DNA of 64,000 nucleotides. It comes from Morella rubra (Eukaryota; Streptophyta; Magnoliopsida; Fagales; Myricaceae). The notes below the pieces were generated by a model that ran no database searches, was not told the origin of the DNA, and saw only the letters and a program-made list of their open reading frames with translations. The position numbers and the translations under genes are program-made. Shown piece after piece: positions 1-12,700 of the stretch (position 1 is the stretch's first letter; each line of letters starts with the position of its first letter). Where the stretch lies: contig CM025852.1 in the NCBI GenBank assembly GCA_003952965.2, forward strand, positions 19,541,279 to 19,605,278, read 5' to 3'.

Positions 1-1896
1 ATTTGAGTGAAATAGCGAACAAGAAAACAGAGCACAACTGAGCTACTTTTTGTCTATTATTGTTAGAACAGGACACCAAATGATCCTCCAGTATGGCACA
101 GAATATATACCAATATTTATGACTCACTTCATACCTGGTCCATATATGTACCTCATACGCACGGCCAACCTTATATATGTTGTATATGATTAAACTATCC
201 GGGACCTTTGTCAATCAGAGCTATCCTATACTCGGAACATCACCAGAAACTTACAGAGTATATTCACTTACCAGATGAATGATAATCTAATTTCGTACGT
301 TCAATTAACCAAAGGTTTATGTATTCGTGTGAGCTTAATCTTCACTTTTATCTATATTAGAAAAACAAACCTGCTGAATTTGATGATTTAGTTGAAAAAA
401 AAAAAAAAAAGAGCAGCAAGAAGCACTTCAATCTATTAGTTGGGAAACTATCATAGGACATATACCAACTGCATTAACATACAATAGTTGCAGTTAAGTT
501 TAGTATGGTTTACATCAATAGAACCAATTGTATACACATCATGTGTTATCTTGAACTCCCAAATATTTATGACTTAGAAACCCTGACTGAGTTTATTTGA
601 CAAGAGAGGAAGATAAACAAAATCATGGGGACTAATTTTTCTGCTCCCCAATCAAAGAGGTCTAAATTAGGAAAGAGAGATGTGCCCACAATGTGATTAC
701 ATGCAAGGGACTCTATATCTCACATTCAACTGGTCTAAATGGCCCCCCAAATACCGACTGTCCAGATTCATATCCCAAGTAAAAATCATAAATGCAATGT
801 GACAGTTAGAAGCTGAAAACCAATATGTGGTGTTCAATCAAGAAGCATACTATTGGGAACCAGAACCATACGAACTGGGCGTGCTAGAAGACAAAATTAC
901 TGGAGATATCACTTCCCTGTTGTTCACACCACAACAATATTACGGAATCAGCTCAGCACTATGTAAAGAAAGCAGTTATGAAATACTTGCAACAGTTCAG
1001 TAGCAAACAATCCTTTACCAAGGAGTGAGCCGCATACATAGCAGAAAATTAGTAAATTGGATGCAACAAACTGCCAGGTAGAAGGTGTGAGGAAATGGCA
1101 CAGGTGGTTTGTAGGATCTCACAAGGATGTTTCTTAAAGCTCAAAAAACATACCTTCCATAAGGAACATGATTCAGAACCTATCGAGAAACAGACATTCT
1201 TAAACATTCTTTAGCAAGCAAGCAACAGAGAGAACTTTTTCTTGTGTAGAAGTGTTTTAGTCAATCCATTGTAGTTTAACAATTTGTTTGACACTGGATT
1301 TGATTCGGAGGTCTCTATTCATGGACACTTTTGCTCCCATGATAATGCCTTCCCATTGTCCTTTCCAGGGAGGCAAATATGGCATGTTTCCGACTCTTCC
1401 CATTTGGTCTTTTAACAGTTTTTGCTTCCTGTTAAGCACACAACTAGTGGATGTTTCAAGGTGCTTCTTTCGCATGACCAAACAAAATTTTCAGTCTGAG
1501 GACCAATCCAACTCAATTTTAGGTTAAATGCCACAGAAACTGGCTATCCTTGTTGATTAAACGGAATAATGCAGATGCATAACTCAGTAGACGTTGTTCC
1601 GATAAATTGCTTTATCACATTGAAGAATAAGAGGTGCGTCATGCTACAGTGTTTTCAAAACGCAACAAAGAAAGGCAATGCGATTACTCCATCTTTTGGC
1701 TACCAATATAGATGTCTGATATATAAGTTCGTTGGATGTGACCAAGCTCTATGGTGTTTTATTCTCTTATTCACTTATTCATATATACCAAACATAAGAG
1801 GGAAAAAAAAAAAGAAAATACAGATGATGAGAAATGCCTTTGCTCAAACAAGCAACAACATTCATGAGCATGAGGCATATAAAAGCAAACCACTGT
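1..1896. other. Intergenic or 3' flank, no gene seen
   Basis: No exon chain or recognisable protein is visible on either strand. The stretch is AT-rich with short homopolymers, including a poly-A run near 396-410. Short open frames around 1288-1527 and 1569-2069 have no family resemblance, and the second overlaps the last exon of the minus-strand aminotransferase. Part of the right end is probably the 3' UTR of that gene. Confidence 0.5.
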
Positions 1897-3765
1897 TTAT
1901 ATACTACAGTTTGACGGCACATAGGGAACAGGTATCCTCTGCATTTCTGGGCCTGCTACCATATCCTCCCAAAGCAGATCGGAGAGTGCCATTGTTAATT
2001 CTCCCACCTTCCCTGCAAGTAATATCAAACATAAAAATGGTTAGACAACATCCCGTTAATTATTGTTGATAAAAAATTACAACAGGGAGACCCAATGTGA
2101 TGCTCGCAACATACTTCTCAACTGGATGTATACTTTCGTATACATCGAGAAGAAGAGGCTCTTTTTCCTCCTTTTATTAGGTCCATTCTGCATACAACCA
2201 TGTCACCGCTGGCTATTGCTCATAAACAGAAACCATACCATTTTTTCTATATCATACTTTGTACAAAGGTCCAGGCTTTTGGAAAATAACTTAGAGAGAG
2301 CCCCTTTGGAGGGGGGGAAGGGTCATCAAGTCAAGCAAGCATCTGAAGGTTAGAGGACAATTCTTACCATCTCCAATGAGCTGGTCATCCCACATGATGA
2401 TTGGCAATACTGGCAGCGTGCTTCCAACAAACATCATTTCAACCGCACCTTTGGCTTCCTCTACTGTTAAATTTGCCGTTCTCGCACCTTTTAGGTGTCC
2501 CTGCTCAATCAACTTGGGGACAAGGGTAAGAAGCCTTTTCACAGTGCACCCACTAAGGATCTTATCAAACAATGGCAAGAGAAGCTCCTTATCATGGTTT
2601 ATAAAGGCAACATTCACATTTGGACCTTCAGCAATATAGCCTTCCTCATCGACCCAAATAGCAGCAAATGCTCCCTTCGCCTCAGCTTCCATCTTTGAAA
2701 GGACATTTGGGAGATAGTTTACATTCTTCATTGTTGCAAATTGAGGTGACTTCATGGGGACAGAGGATGTTATCACTTTAACACCTTCTTTGCACTGAGA
2801 GAAGTCCTCATCTATGACAACAGCATAGAATGCTGACGTTGGGCATCCTGAGGGTGAGAGCAAGAAATCCCCAGGACCTGCACTTAACCAGTATCTTAGA
2901 GTCCCTTTCTTGCACTGAGATACTGCACCCAGTTGCACGAGAATGCTTCTAAGACCTGACCTAGGAAATGGAGAGGAGATTTTTGCTTTTGAAGCTGATC
3001 CGAGGAAACGGTCCAAGTGAACGTCCAGCTCATATAGGTATCTGGCAGAATCAACAAATCAGCATTTATAGCTTGAACCATAACCAAATGTGATAAGAGA
3101 AATGGAAGGTTACAGGGAATCCCATGTTGCAGTTGACTTTGACTTTAACTAAACATAGATGAGTTTGTTTATATGTCAAAGAGGGCTACATTGTGCTTAC
3201 CCGTCTAATATAATAGCTGTGTCAAACACACCATGCCCCCTATGAACCATGTGATCATCTATTGGAATTACCATCAAGGCGGGATCAAGAATAATGCCAC
3301 CAAATACGCTGGAATACATTGCTGGATATGGTTGCTTTTTCACTGAACTCCACTTCTCTTGAAGCTTGTCAAGCAACTGTGGTACAGCCACACAGATTCG
3401 AAAGGATAGTCAAGTGATTTGTAAAACAAGATCGACTATAATGAAAATGCAATTTTGGCTTCTAGAAAGTTAGAGCTACAGTTGGATGGACCATAAATCT
3501 TGGGGGAGGAAGCCACAATTGTTGCTAGCGTCCTAATGGAGAATACTTTCAGATAGAAAAGAACACCATTCCTAACTTGTTATCAGATAGTGATCATTCT
3601 AGCGTGAATAAGACCAGTGGAGACGCAGATAACTTTCCCAAAATCCATGTGCACTTTACCAAGGGTCATTATCTAATAACATTGTGATCTAACTATTTAA
3701 CAAAATCTGAAATATTTATCTAGGCTGTGACACACAGACACACAACAATTGATAAGTAGATCAGT

Positions 3766-3807
<42 letters not shown>

Positions 3808-4635
3808 ATCTTGTATTTTAGTTTTTCCTAAGTATCTTAGTCATGCTTTTAAACTGACAGCTTGGCTGCATAATGCAGTAGCACTTATTTAAGTCGTATA
3901 AACATTCTATGATAAATATTTTAATATCTTGATTTGAGGGTATATAACCACAGCAATAAATTCCCATTTATTTTCCTTTTATTTTTGCAACATTCACCGT
4001 TATTTCCATTCAAAACTGGTTGACATGATTAAATTATATAGCAGTGGAAACAAATACCAGTGAGACTCTCATTTTCATTTCTAGGGCGTCAGAAAACCCA
4101 TTTTTTCCTACTGCGTTGTCGGGAACTAATTGAGCTACGGAAACACCACCCTCCTTAGTCCTTACATTGGAACGATTGTGTGCACCATAGATGTAGACGA
4201 CCTCAATTACCTTAAAGCTAAAACTCTTCTTTATTTCTAGGACAAAAAATCAGCATTTACAGCACCATATCCATCCGTAAGGATAAATTACCATTTATGC
4301 CAACTGTTTGAGAAAAAAGGTGAACGTAATCATTTAACCGTATTCTAAATTGAAGATAGAAAGACCCAGAAAACATGCGTATTACAGCAGGTGATTAAAA
4401 AAGTGTGGGTCGTGTTCTCACCTCCGATGATGACGAGAACACATGAACTTTAAAGTCAGTGCCATTTTCAATCTCCAATGCTTCTTCAGAACAAGAAAGG
4501 GATAAAAGCAAAAAAGAGCAACCCGTCAACTTTAAGGATCATCACAATCGCTCAAACAAGACATTACTCACAAACAGAAAACAAGAAGAGAATAAAACCT
4601 GATTTTTTATCAGAAGAAAAACTGCTTTCTTCCAT
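1897..4635 (-). CDS. D-amino-acid-aminotransferase-like class IV PLP enzyme
   Basis: Five exons join in phase: 4635-4599, 4483-4422, 3376-3201, 3041-2368 and 2012-1897, giving 354 residues. All introns are GT-AG. The protein is a fold-type-IV (branched-chain/D-amino-acid/aminodeoxychorismate-lyase-like) PLP enzyme. Visible signatures are MVHRGHGVFDTA (about residues 75-90), RYWLSAGPGDFLLSP (141-155), the probable Schiff-base lysine K197 in ATMKNVNYLPNVL, E230 in IAEGPNVNVAF, and LSGCTVKR. It ends IPVPYVPSNCSI. From memory, the closest Arabidopsis relatives are the At3g05190/At5g27410 group, not the plastid DAT1 At5g57850. The short N-terminus (MEESSFSSDKKSE...) has no obvious transit peptide, so a cytosolic location is inferred. 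The 37-nt first exon and its intron rest on phase agreement only. Substrate specificity cannot be read from the sequence. Confidence 0.86.
3771..3803. repeat. (GA)n microsatellite in intron
   Basis: An uninterrupted GA dinucleotide run of about 16 units lies in the long intron between the second and third exons of the class IV aminotransferase gene. Confidence 0.95.
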
Positions 4636-6440
4636 GGCTTTCGAGAGAGACACTGTAGCGTGGGAGGGCAAGGATTACAGGCTGTGTGGAGATATAAGCA
4701 GAGAGAATGAGAACATAAAGCACTGGTTATGATTATCAAACAATCTAAAGGAGAGAAAATCTAATTTTAGCCTTGGCTGGTTGCAGTTTGTCTTGCATGC
4801 TTTGCAGAGTAGTAGAGAACCATAAACCAAACTACACGACGAATAATTAGGTGAATGACTTTTGTTGCGTACGCTTTTTGGTTTTAAACGGTGGATTTTA
4901 TCTCCTTAGATGAAATTCCCACTACCCATGTTGTACATCTCCGTCTCGGAATCTGGGTGATCGAGAGTGGACACTTCCGTGAGCTCCGCACATCGTTTTT
5001 CTTGTCCGAGGGATTCCGTTTAAGGGCGAACATCCTCTCCTCCGGATATTCGGATTGCCGACACGACCAACTTCCAGTTAGAACTCAGGCCTTGGGCCCG
5101 TTTTCCCTTGTTCTTCGATTTGGTTGGGGCCCCTTTTTATATTTGTTGTGTATATTTTGTTTCTTCTCCTTTTATTGAAACTTAACAAAAAAAAAAAAAA
5201 CTTGAGGTGATATTGGAATTTGTGCAGATTTTGTTCCTTATCTGGGAACCTAAAAAACTTTTCAAGAAATTTTTTCTTCAGACATATTTCAATTTATTTT
5301 TTAAAAAAAAGTTTTCATCGTTTGATCACTTTCACAAAACCCAATCTCTATCCAAATAACTTCTCATCCTATCTGCTTAATTTCGTAAAAGCTGCAAAAT
5401 CACAAAAAAAAAAACCCTGCCAACCAAACTCTATGTAATTCTTTCCCATAGTCACGTGACGCTAAAAAAACCATTTTCAGAAACTTTTTCCCCTAAAATT
5501 TCGAAGTTGACAAAGTTTTGTAAATTTAAACAAGGCTCATAGGAACATATAAGTTATATTTATGAAAAAATGACCTACTGACAACCATAGTATATAAGAA
5601 AAACATAGTTCTTATCCTTAAAAATGGTCTGCGCGTTACCTTATACTATAAGCTTGTTTTTGTGCAAATTGACCAGCACAGACATGAAAATCAAGGTTTG
5701 GAGAATGCTCAACTGCAGCCTGCGGGTTGTTCCATGATTTATAAGTGTGCTGATTGGCCCTGTTTGGGTAGAAAGAAATGTCGCTCACAAACAAGAGCCC
5801 ACAACAACTAAATCCGAGTTATTGTGGGATGGATGATGTCTTCTGTGATACCCTAAATCTCTAAATCTCACTTAGAGTGAGAGAAGAGAAAAAAATAAAA
5901 GATAACTAAGTTCCGTATTAAGACATTACTAGGTTAAACTGAACTTTATAATGATCTAAGGAGCTTCAAGAGCAACCTTGATTAATCCTTCTGAAGTCAA
6001 AACACAAATGTAGCTAGTGCTTTCCTTAGATCATTACGTCCTAGCACCCAAGATAGCTTAGGTATTAGACTACTCACTCTAAGCACTGCGCTTGACAATG
6101 ATACGAAGAACCATAAGTCTCTTTCAGAGGGCAAACGATAAAAGGGAAGTGCAACAGCACCTGCCAAGGGCTACACTGAGCACCTCAAGACTTGGTACAT
6201 TATCAGGTGTTAAAACCAATAATCTAACACAAGCATCGCAGTTGTTTAAATGATTTATATCTTCAGGGAGACAGTTCACGTAAATCCTCCACAATATCTA
6301 ATAAACGTGGCCATTCTTATTGATAGACTTTGCACCTTATTATGTAAATAATACATAATGGTGAACTGGAAGAAAATTTGTATGACAATTGACAAGGTCC
6401 ACGAGAAGGGTAGCACACCCTATTCACTCACTTTTGTAGT
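4636..6440. other. Intergenic, with a possible LINE-like tail
   Basis: The left part is the promoter and 5' UTR side of the minus-strand class IV aminotransferase; the right part is the 3' flank of the TAT-like gene. From about 4870 to 5200 there is a GC-richer block ending in a T-rich stretch and then a 14-base poly-A at 5187-5200. That layout looks like the 3' end of a non-LTR retroelement, but no reverse-transcriptase coding or target duplication was found. The rest is AT-rich with no exon seen. Confidence 0.35.
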
Positions 6441-9400
6441 TTAACATCTCAGTATCTGTTGTTTTGCATGTCTTTGGTAAAATGACTTAGTCCTCCTCAA
6501 ACCCTCTTCAAGAAATGAAGGATCAACAGCAAAAGTAATGCGGAGCCAATTTTTAAGCCCCACAGCAGTTCCTGCAAACCAAAACAGAAATGTTGGGACT
6601 CTTGTCAGTAATGGCAGAGCTGCAGTTAGCCTTCACAAACTCAGAACTGCTACTGTGAAAAAATGCAATGGATTCCCAACAGGTTATAGTAAAGCCATTT
6701 CATCTGCATGTGTATAACAGTTTGCACACCGGTATGTGCGTATGAAAGGGTAGAAAGCGCTGATGAGAATGTAATCAGCAATTATTTGCTTAGTGGATGC
6801 CAAAATGAGGATACTTGAGTCCAATTCCATTCATAACTTCAGTATAGATTAATACGAGGGTTAAAGTGGAGAAGGAGGACAACCTTATCAGGCAGTTGAT
6901 TAATGATTACTTAAAGTGTTGGCAGCTGCTTATAGTGTTGGAATTAACATTAATGGTATAGGGCATTGCTTTTTCGATAAAGCCAGTAGATATATATGTA
7001 CAATACGAGATCTAACATTCTAAGCATGCTTGAAGCCCATTTTAATCAAATTGAGGCATCATCTTCTGAAAATAGAGGAAGTCTTGAGCATGTATATAAT
7101 GGCTTTAAGGCACTAGCCGTAGAAGTCAATCGCCATAGCTACCAAAAGTGTTCAATTTTTGCAGGATATAGGAATTTTATAGTCACTTTTGAGTGCTTCT
7201 GTTTTGAAGAATAAATCTCATATTCTTACTCAGAAAATGCAAGGAAATCTGACTTTGCTTGACAAAACGAAATTTGAATTCTGCTAAGAAAACCAAAAGT
7301 ATAATGTACTAACCGTATGTTTAACAGTTCAATACTCACCAGGAAGAATGATAACAGATTCCTCCTTGGCTAGCTTGAAACAGAAATCAATATCGTCACT
7401 GATGTCTTCCAGGACAGAAAGATTCAGTTTCACCTGGAAGACATTACGAAGAAAATATGCAACACTAAGTTCAACAAGTCACAAATATAAATGCAAAGAG
7501 AACAGCAGAGTCTGCTAATTTTATCACCATCACAGCCATTGATCCCTCTGGTTTGTGTGGGCAGGAAATGCAACGGATCTCCTTTATCTTTTCGCAACAA
7601 ACATCTGATGCCTGCTTCAGTAAATTGATAGTTCTCTTGAAGAAAACCTCCTCGGTTTGCTCAAGTATGTGAGGAACAGCTGCCTAACAGGCCAAACATA
7701 TCATTACCAAAGAGAATAGTAGCCTTCTGACACAACAACAATTGGTTCCAAAATTTGCGCATTCAATTCAAGTTAAAATCTTTGACTTTTGAAAGCAGAA
7801 GTAACAAATCCCAATGTGTCTAATCAGTGGTGGATAGATATTTTGTATTGCACAAATCCAGTTTTCACCATTGTATGAACTAGCAATTTCAGTGACAGAA
7901 ACTATGAGCCACATTATCTGTATTCAGGCAATTCTACAAATCAACAGGACAAGAAAAATTGTGTTTCGTTCTAGCAATTCAAAACAAGCTAATAGAATAC
8001 ATACCTGAATGAAGGTTGCAGGGCCCCCCAGAATATCAAAATACTTCTTAATACGTTTGATAGTCTGAGGAAAAGAACAGAGTAGGCTGGATTAGTAACA
8101 AACAGAGTTGAAGGGAATGGTTAATACAAAACTCACGGCATCTTAAGATCAGCATTACACGATGTCAAACTGGGAAAAAAAAAGGGCCTAAAGCAGGACT
8201 CTGTGTGAGTTACAGGTCTTTGGTTGCCTCTATATGTGAAGAATGCCTAATTTGATATTCTATAGCAAAAGAAATGGAGGGGGTGAACTGTGAAACGAGC
8301 ATCAAAGACTGCTTTTCCACCACATCAAAAGCTGCTCATTCCACATAGTAAATAACATTTCATATACAGCAATGATGTAGTTCAGTCAACTAAGGTGGAG
8401 GAAGGCCATTCCTGCTGCTCAGACACCTTTTCTAATGTGGTTTTAAATTTTTCACTAAAGCCTTTAAACAATGGAGGCCATTATTGGGAAATAAGTGGCA
8501 ATTATGAACTATCAGCCCTACTGAAGGTGGACCCTGACAATTGTGTGAATATAACAGTAAGATAGAGAGAACCTTGGGTTCCCGAAATGCGCCACAGGGA
8601 TCAGATGTCACAAACCAACCAAGTCGCCATCCGGGAACTATCCATCTCTTTGATAGTGACCCAAGAGTGAGGACAGGAACTTCTGATCCAAAAATTCCCA
8701 TTGGCACGAATGGATTCTTCCCAAAAGCAAGGTGTCCATATACTTCATCAGCAATTACAAGAATTCTAAGCCTTTTTGCAGTTTCTGCAATCTAGATGCA
8801 GTACGCAAACAATTAATACCACCAATCTTTATATGACAACTACTATTTACTGTCACTAAAAGTAGTTTTCTGGACTTGAAGCCATACCCTGGCCTACTAA
8901 CCTTCTTTAGATGTTCGTAACTATATACATTCCCACAAGGATTCCCGGGGTTGATAACTACCAAGCCAACTGTGTTCTGATCTGCAAGAGCTTCAATGGC
9001 ATTAAGATCAACCTCCCAGCCTTTCTCGGGGAGAAGATCAAAATAGCGAACTTCAATATTTCTAAAACCCGCACAGAGTTCATAAATAGGGAAGCCTGGC
9101 CTTGGAAGCAAGACATTTGCACCAGGACGGGCAAGCATTGCCAGAGCAACATCAATAGCTTGAGTGCAGCCAGATGTGACAAAAACATCATCAGATGATA
9201 ACTTGTAAGGAAGATCACGAGACAAATATTCGGCGATCGCTCTGTTAGATTGAAAATATACATAATCACTGAATAAGATCACATCTAATAATACGTTAGA
9301 GCATGTCAAATGTGAAATGAGAAGCGCTCGGTAGACACAGAAAGATCACTATGAAAAAACGCTCTCTGATATCGTGACGCAGGGGCGCAGCATGTGCAAA

Positions 9401-10361
9401 AGGTGAAACTAGTCCCTTGGACACATGCAGTCCGTTCAAAAAGCAAGAGTAGTATAGTTTTCAAAAAGCAAAATAGCTGTAAAGTGTTCAAGCGAGGGGA
9501 GTGATCTCCTCGGACCTTTAAATTTCCATCAGTAACCTTGCAATTTCAGCTATTTTGAACACTGTACGGTACAGTATTCAAAAAGCAAAATAGCTGCGTA
9601 AACATTTCGTACAGTGTTCGAAATTGCAAGGTTATCAATGAATTATACGGGTTCTACTTAATTGGAATCCATTAAATAATTTACATGGCTATTTTACAAG
9701 TAATACTTCTTTCGCTTTCAACTAATGATCTTTGTTTGAAAAAAGAAAAAAAAAACTAATGATCTTTGATTCGATGAAGTTGCAACATTTTAGTGAAAAG
9801 TTAAACATCTATTAACCTCTCTAAATTAAATTTCAATGATTTTATTTATTTTCACCCACAAAAAGATAATTTTTGCAAAAATACTAAGATAATTATTTTT
9901 GTATATTTATTTTGGAGCATCCGTGAAAGTATATTAGGAGCGAGGAAGGAATTGACACCAAAAATCTAATATAACGGAGACCACAACGTTGCGCGAGCTA
10001 GTTGTACTTCAAGATAACTCGGACTCGTGCCCGATAAGTCAAAAAACCCCATCGAAGTAGAAGAATTATCACAAAATTGAAGCAAATATATCCCCCAATA
10101 GTAAAAATACCTTCTTGTTTGAGGAAGACCAACAGTGGGTGCATAACCATTGAACTTCTCAGACTGGATAGCATCAACCACAGCTTCTTCAGCAACATGG
10201 GTGGTGTGAAAGCATGAATAAGCAGAAGGGTCTCCCATGCCCAGAGAAATCACCCTCTTGTTATTAGTTTCATCGATGTTCGCCATCAGCAAGCTAAGAA
10301 TGCCTTTGATTGTGATGGTTGAACCCGTGTCCACTCCATGGTTTGGAGCTCCATTCTCCAT
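6441..10361 (-). CDS. TAT-like: Tyrosine/nicotianamine aminotransferase-like protein
   Basis: Seven exons join in phase: 10361-10111, 9241-8902, 8791-8573, 8064-8005, 7683-7528, 7433-7340 and 6571-6441, giving 416 residues, the usual size for plant TATs. All introns are GT-AG. It is a fold-type-I aminotransferase that should transfer the amino group of tyrosine or a related aromatic substrate to a 2-oxoacid. Motifs in order are [39 protein letters not shown] (PLP-contacting Asn), [13 protein letters not shown] (D212, Y215), [16 protein letters not shown] with the Schiff-base lysine near K245, and [11 protein letters not shown] at the C-terminus. The start is MENGAPNHG at 10361. The open frame runs further upstream, but that part has no family resemblance. 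There is no clear targeting peptide. From memory it resembles At5g53970 (TAT7). NAAT activity cannot be excluded. Confidence 0.92.
9532..9635. mobile_element. Small foldback (MITE-like) element in TAT intron 1
   Basis: A 16-bp inverted repeat with 15 matches bounds the stretch: gtaaccttgcaatttc at 9532-9547 against gaaattgcaaggttat at 9620-9635. A perfect inner palindrome, actgtacggtacagt, lies at 9561-9575, and agcaaaatagct occurs inside and again just outside near 9467. It has no coding capacity. No clear target duplication was found, so class and age are open. Confidence 0.55.
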
Positions 10362-10625
10362 GGTTTCTTGCCTACTTCTTGGCGTGCTTGGCTCGTGATT
10401 TTCGGGGGACTGCGATTTTGGCTCCTGAGGTGGGGAAAAAAGAGGAAGAGACTTACGTTTTTTTATACTGTTGTACTGGATGTGTGCGCAGTCATAAACA
10501 AGGACCACACGTTGAAGTTCCACAGCTTTGCATGGCAACAAGATACGCAGTTGCGTGGACAAATTGGGTTTCAGTCCATCTGAAAAACAAACCAAAATCC
10601 TTATTTTGAGAAGTCAGAATATTAG

Positions 10626-10746
10626 GGCCAGTGAGCTACAGCTCAGTTGGCACCTCCTTCGTTTAGGGCGGGCTAGATCCTGGGGTCGAATCCCCTACTC
10701 CGCAAACTTGGTCCTGCTTCTAAAATTTGCCTAGAAAAAAACAAAA
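10626..10746 (+). mobile_element. tRNA-derived SINE with 18-bp target duplication
   Basis: The 121-bp element has an A-box-like tagctcagttgg-type stretch (about 10636-10650) and a B-box ggtcgaatccc (10684-10694), the internal RNA polymerase III promoter layout of a tRNA. It ends in a short A-rich tail. It is flanked by identical 18-bp direct repeats, gagaagtcagaatattag, at 10608-10625 and 10747-10764, the mark of target-primed insertion. The intact duplication suggests a fairly recent event. It lies about 260 bp upstream of the TAT-like start codon. A real tRNA gene is unlikely because no acceptor stem closes. Confidence 0.85.
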
Positions 10747-10764
10747 GAGAAGTCAGAATATTAG

Positions 10765-12384
10765 TCGTGCCGACATTTAGACAAACATGTAGGGTCAAAA
10801 CCATTGAAATTTGTCGTAATTTCAAGAGAATAATATTTAGGCTTAAATGAGCTACATACCCTATAATATTACTTTGTTTCAAATATATTTTTATGGTACA
10901 AAAAGTTCGATTTATACTGAAGGTATAAATTTAATCAAATATATACCTCTCCATTCTTTTTCTGTTTAATAAATTAACAGTATGTGATGATGTAACTCAT
11001 AAGTAGACACGTGGACTAATATTTTTTTAGACAGTATTTTTTTTACAACATGTACTGTCACGTCATATTAAAAAAAATGATTCGGAACACGTCAAATTAA
11101 GTAAATCAAAAAACAAAAAATCCTGACACCTCCAGTTGACCCATCTTCGATATTCCCCCTTATCAAGTTTCATCCCAAAATCAATTGGCAATGAGAATAG
11201 GTGGTCTAACACGTATATGAAGTACAAAATTAAATAGTCCCTAATCAATGTGGGACTCTTAACACCCACCGTGTCGGATCTTCTTTTCTCCCAATCTCTC
11301 TCATTCAATACTAAGAATCCTAAATTTTCCAACGAATGAAATCGACGTAAACGCCAAGCGCAACCCAATGCACTCAGCTGGGGGCTACCCCCACACTGCA
11401 TTTCAGAGTGAGTCATGGCGAGTTTGTTCTCTTATGTGTTGGACTTGTTTGTTGGACACATTTGAGATAGTCACTGTTCCCTCATTCTTGCATACAAGCT
11501 AACTTAACAACCATGGAAACGTTTTGTAATTACTCTTTCTATAGTGAGTCACTAAGAAATGATAATTTGCTGTATATAAAGAAATACTGCCGAAAGGCAA
11601 ATTCAGATAATAACGACAGACGAAAGATATAGAGATAGAATGAGAAAGAGGATAGGATGACGACCGCAGACGGAGCGGTAGCAGCGGGACTAGTCACTAG
11701 GACGTTGAAAAATTGATATTAAAGGATAATTTACGTCGGCTTAGAAAGACAAAACAATAATAATAATAATAATATAATTCCACGTCAATCTCTAAAATAT
11801 TCTCCCTTTTTTTTGTTTTTTAGTGATCGCCGAAATATTCAAAGTAGTTGGTTACGTTCACCCAGTGACTGTTAGCTTCAGACATACTAATTAAAGAGAT
11901 TGGTTAGACAAAACAGTATTCTTCCTGAATTTTGACACAATATTACTTTTCTTACCTATGTGTTGGGGTGGAGGAGTAAGAAAAAAGATTAGGATATTTT
12001 AGACAAAAATCATTCGTGAGACTAAAGTCTTAACAGATTTTAAACTTAGAATTATTTAATTTTTATTAAAATTTAGGGATTTATTTAATTCTTACACAAA
12101 TAATCTAAACCAACTTTATATTCATATTTTTAATTCTTAATTCTTAATAAATTGGCACATATTGTAACTTCTTCATAATTTGTAGACTAAAAATTTTCAA
12201 ATTAGATAGTCTGTGGAGTAAAAATATAAATTTTTCATTAATTATAAGTAGCGATTTTGTTGTAGTTTCCGTTACGTAGGCAGACTCGGGGGTCCACACT
12301 ACGAGGATATGTTCAGGTTTAAATGGACCAGGACATGAGGTCACCAACCAACCCACTTTTTTTGCTTAAAAAATCATTTTAGAC
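10765..12384. other. Intergenic, AT-rich
   Basis: No exon chain was found. Near 11170-11270 the sequence contains 'caatgtgggactcttaaca' and neighbouring text of a kind often seen in dispersed plant repeats, but I could not define its ends. A minus-strand open frame at 11063-11416 resembles no protein I know. A short (AAT)n run lies near 11756-11773. Confidence 0.4.
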
Positions 12385-12572
12385 CTTAAGAGGATGTTCG
12401 GTTTGATAGTTTTTGAGAATTTTTTTGTGTTTTGAGAATTTTTAGGTGATGTTAACTTTATCGGTATGCGTGCTGTAGTTATTTTTAGGTGATGTTAAAA
12501 AAACATGTTCAGTTTGTGTATTCTCAGGATTCAAAAAATCCTGAGAATACAAACAAACGAACAGCCCCTAAG
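12385..12572. mobile_element. MITE-like element with terminal inverted repeats
   Basis: The left end (cttaagaggatgttcggttt, from 12385) resembles the reverse complement of the right end (cttaggggctgttcgtttg, ending 12572). The right end also holds a perfect 15-bp hairpin arm, tgtattctcaggatt at 12517-12531 against 12537-12551. The element is about 188 bp and non-coding. The ends resemble common plant DNA-transposon termini; superfamily and target duplication could not be settled. Confidence 0.5.
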
Positions 12573-12700
12573 TTTTATACAGCTTTTGCAATAAGTCCTT
12601 AGATTTTAAAATTAAAAATTAACTTTTGAATTTTGGATTCGTTAAAAAAAAAAAAAGCGCATTCTATGAACTGAATGTAGAAATTTCATTTTACGCGAAA

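Noticed and set aside
10362..10595. N-terminal extension of the TAT-like protein
   Set aside because: The frame stays open upstream to 10595, but the extra residues resemble no TAT family member. MENGAPNHG at 10361 gives the normal length.
10626..10746. A tRNA gene
   Set aside because: A- and B-box-like motifs are present, but no acceptor stem pairs, and the piece is bounded by an 18-bp target duplication and an A-rich tail, so a SINE fits better.
11063..11416. A 117-residue minus-strand gene
   Set aside because: There is no recognisable domain or splice partner, and the sequence looks like dispersed plant repeat.
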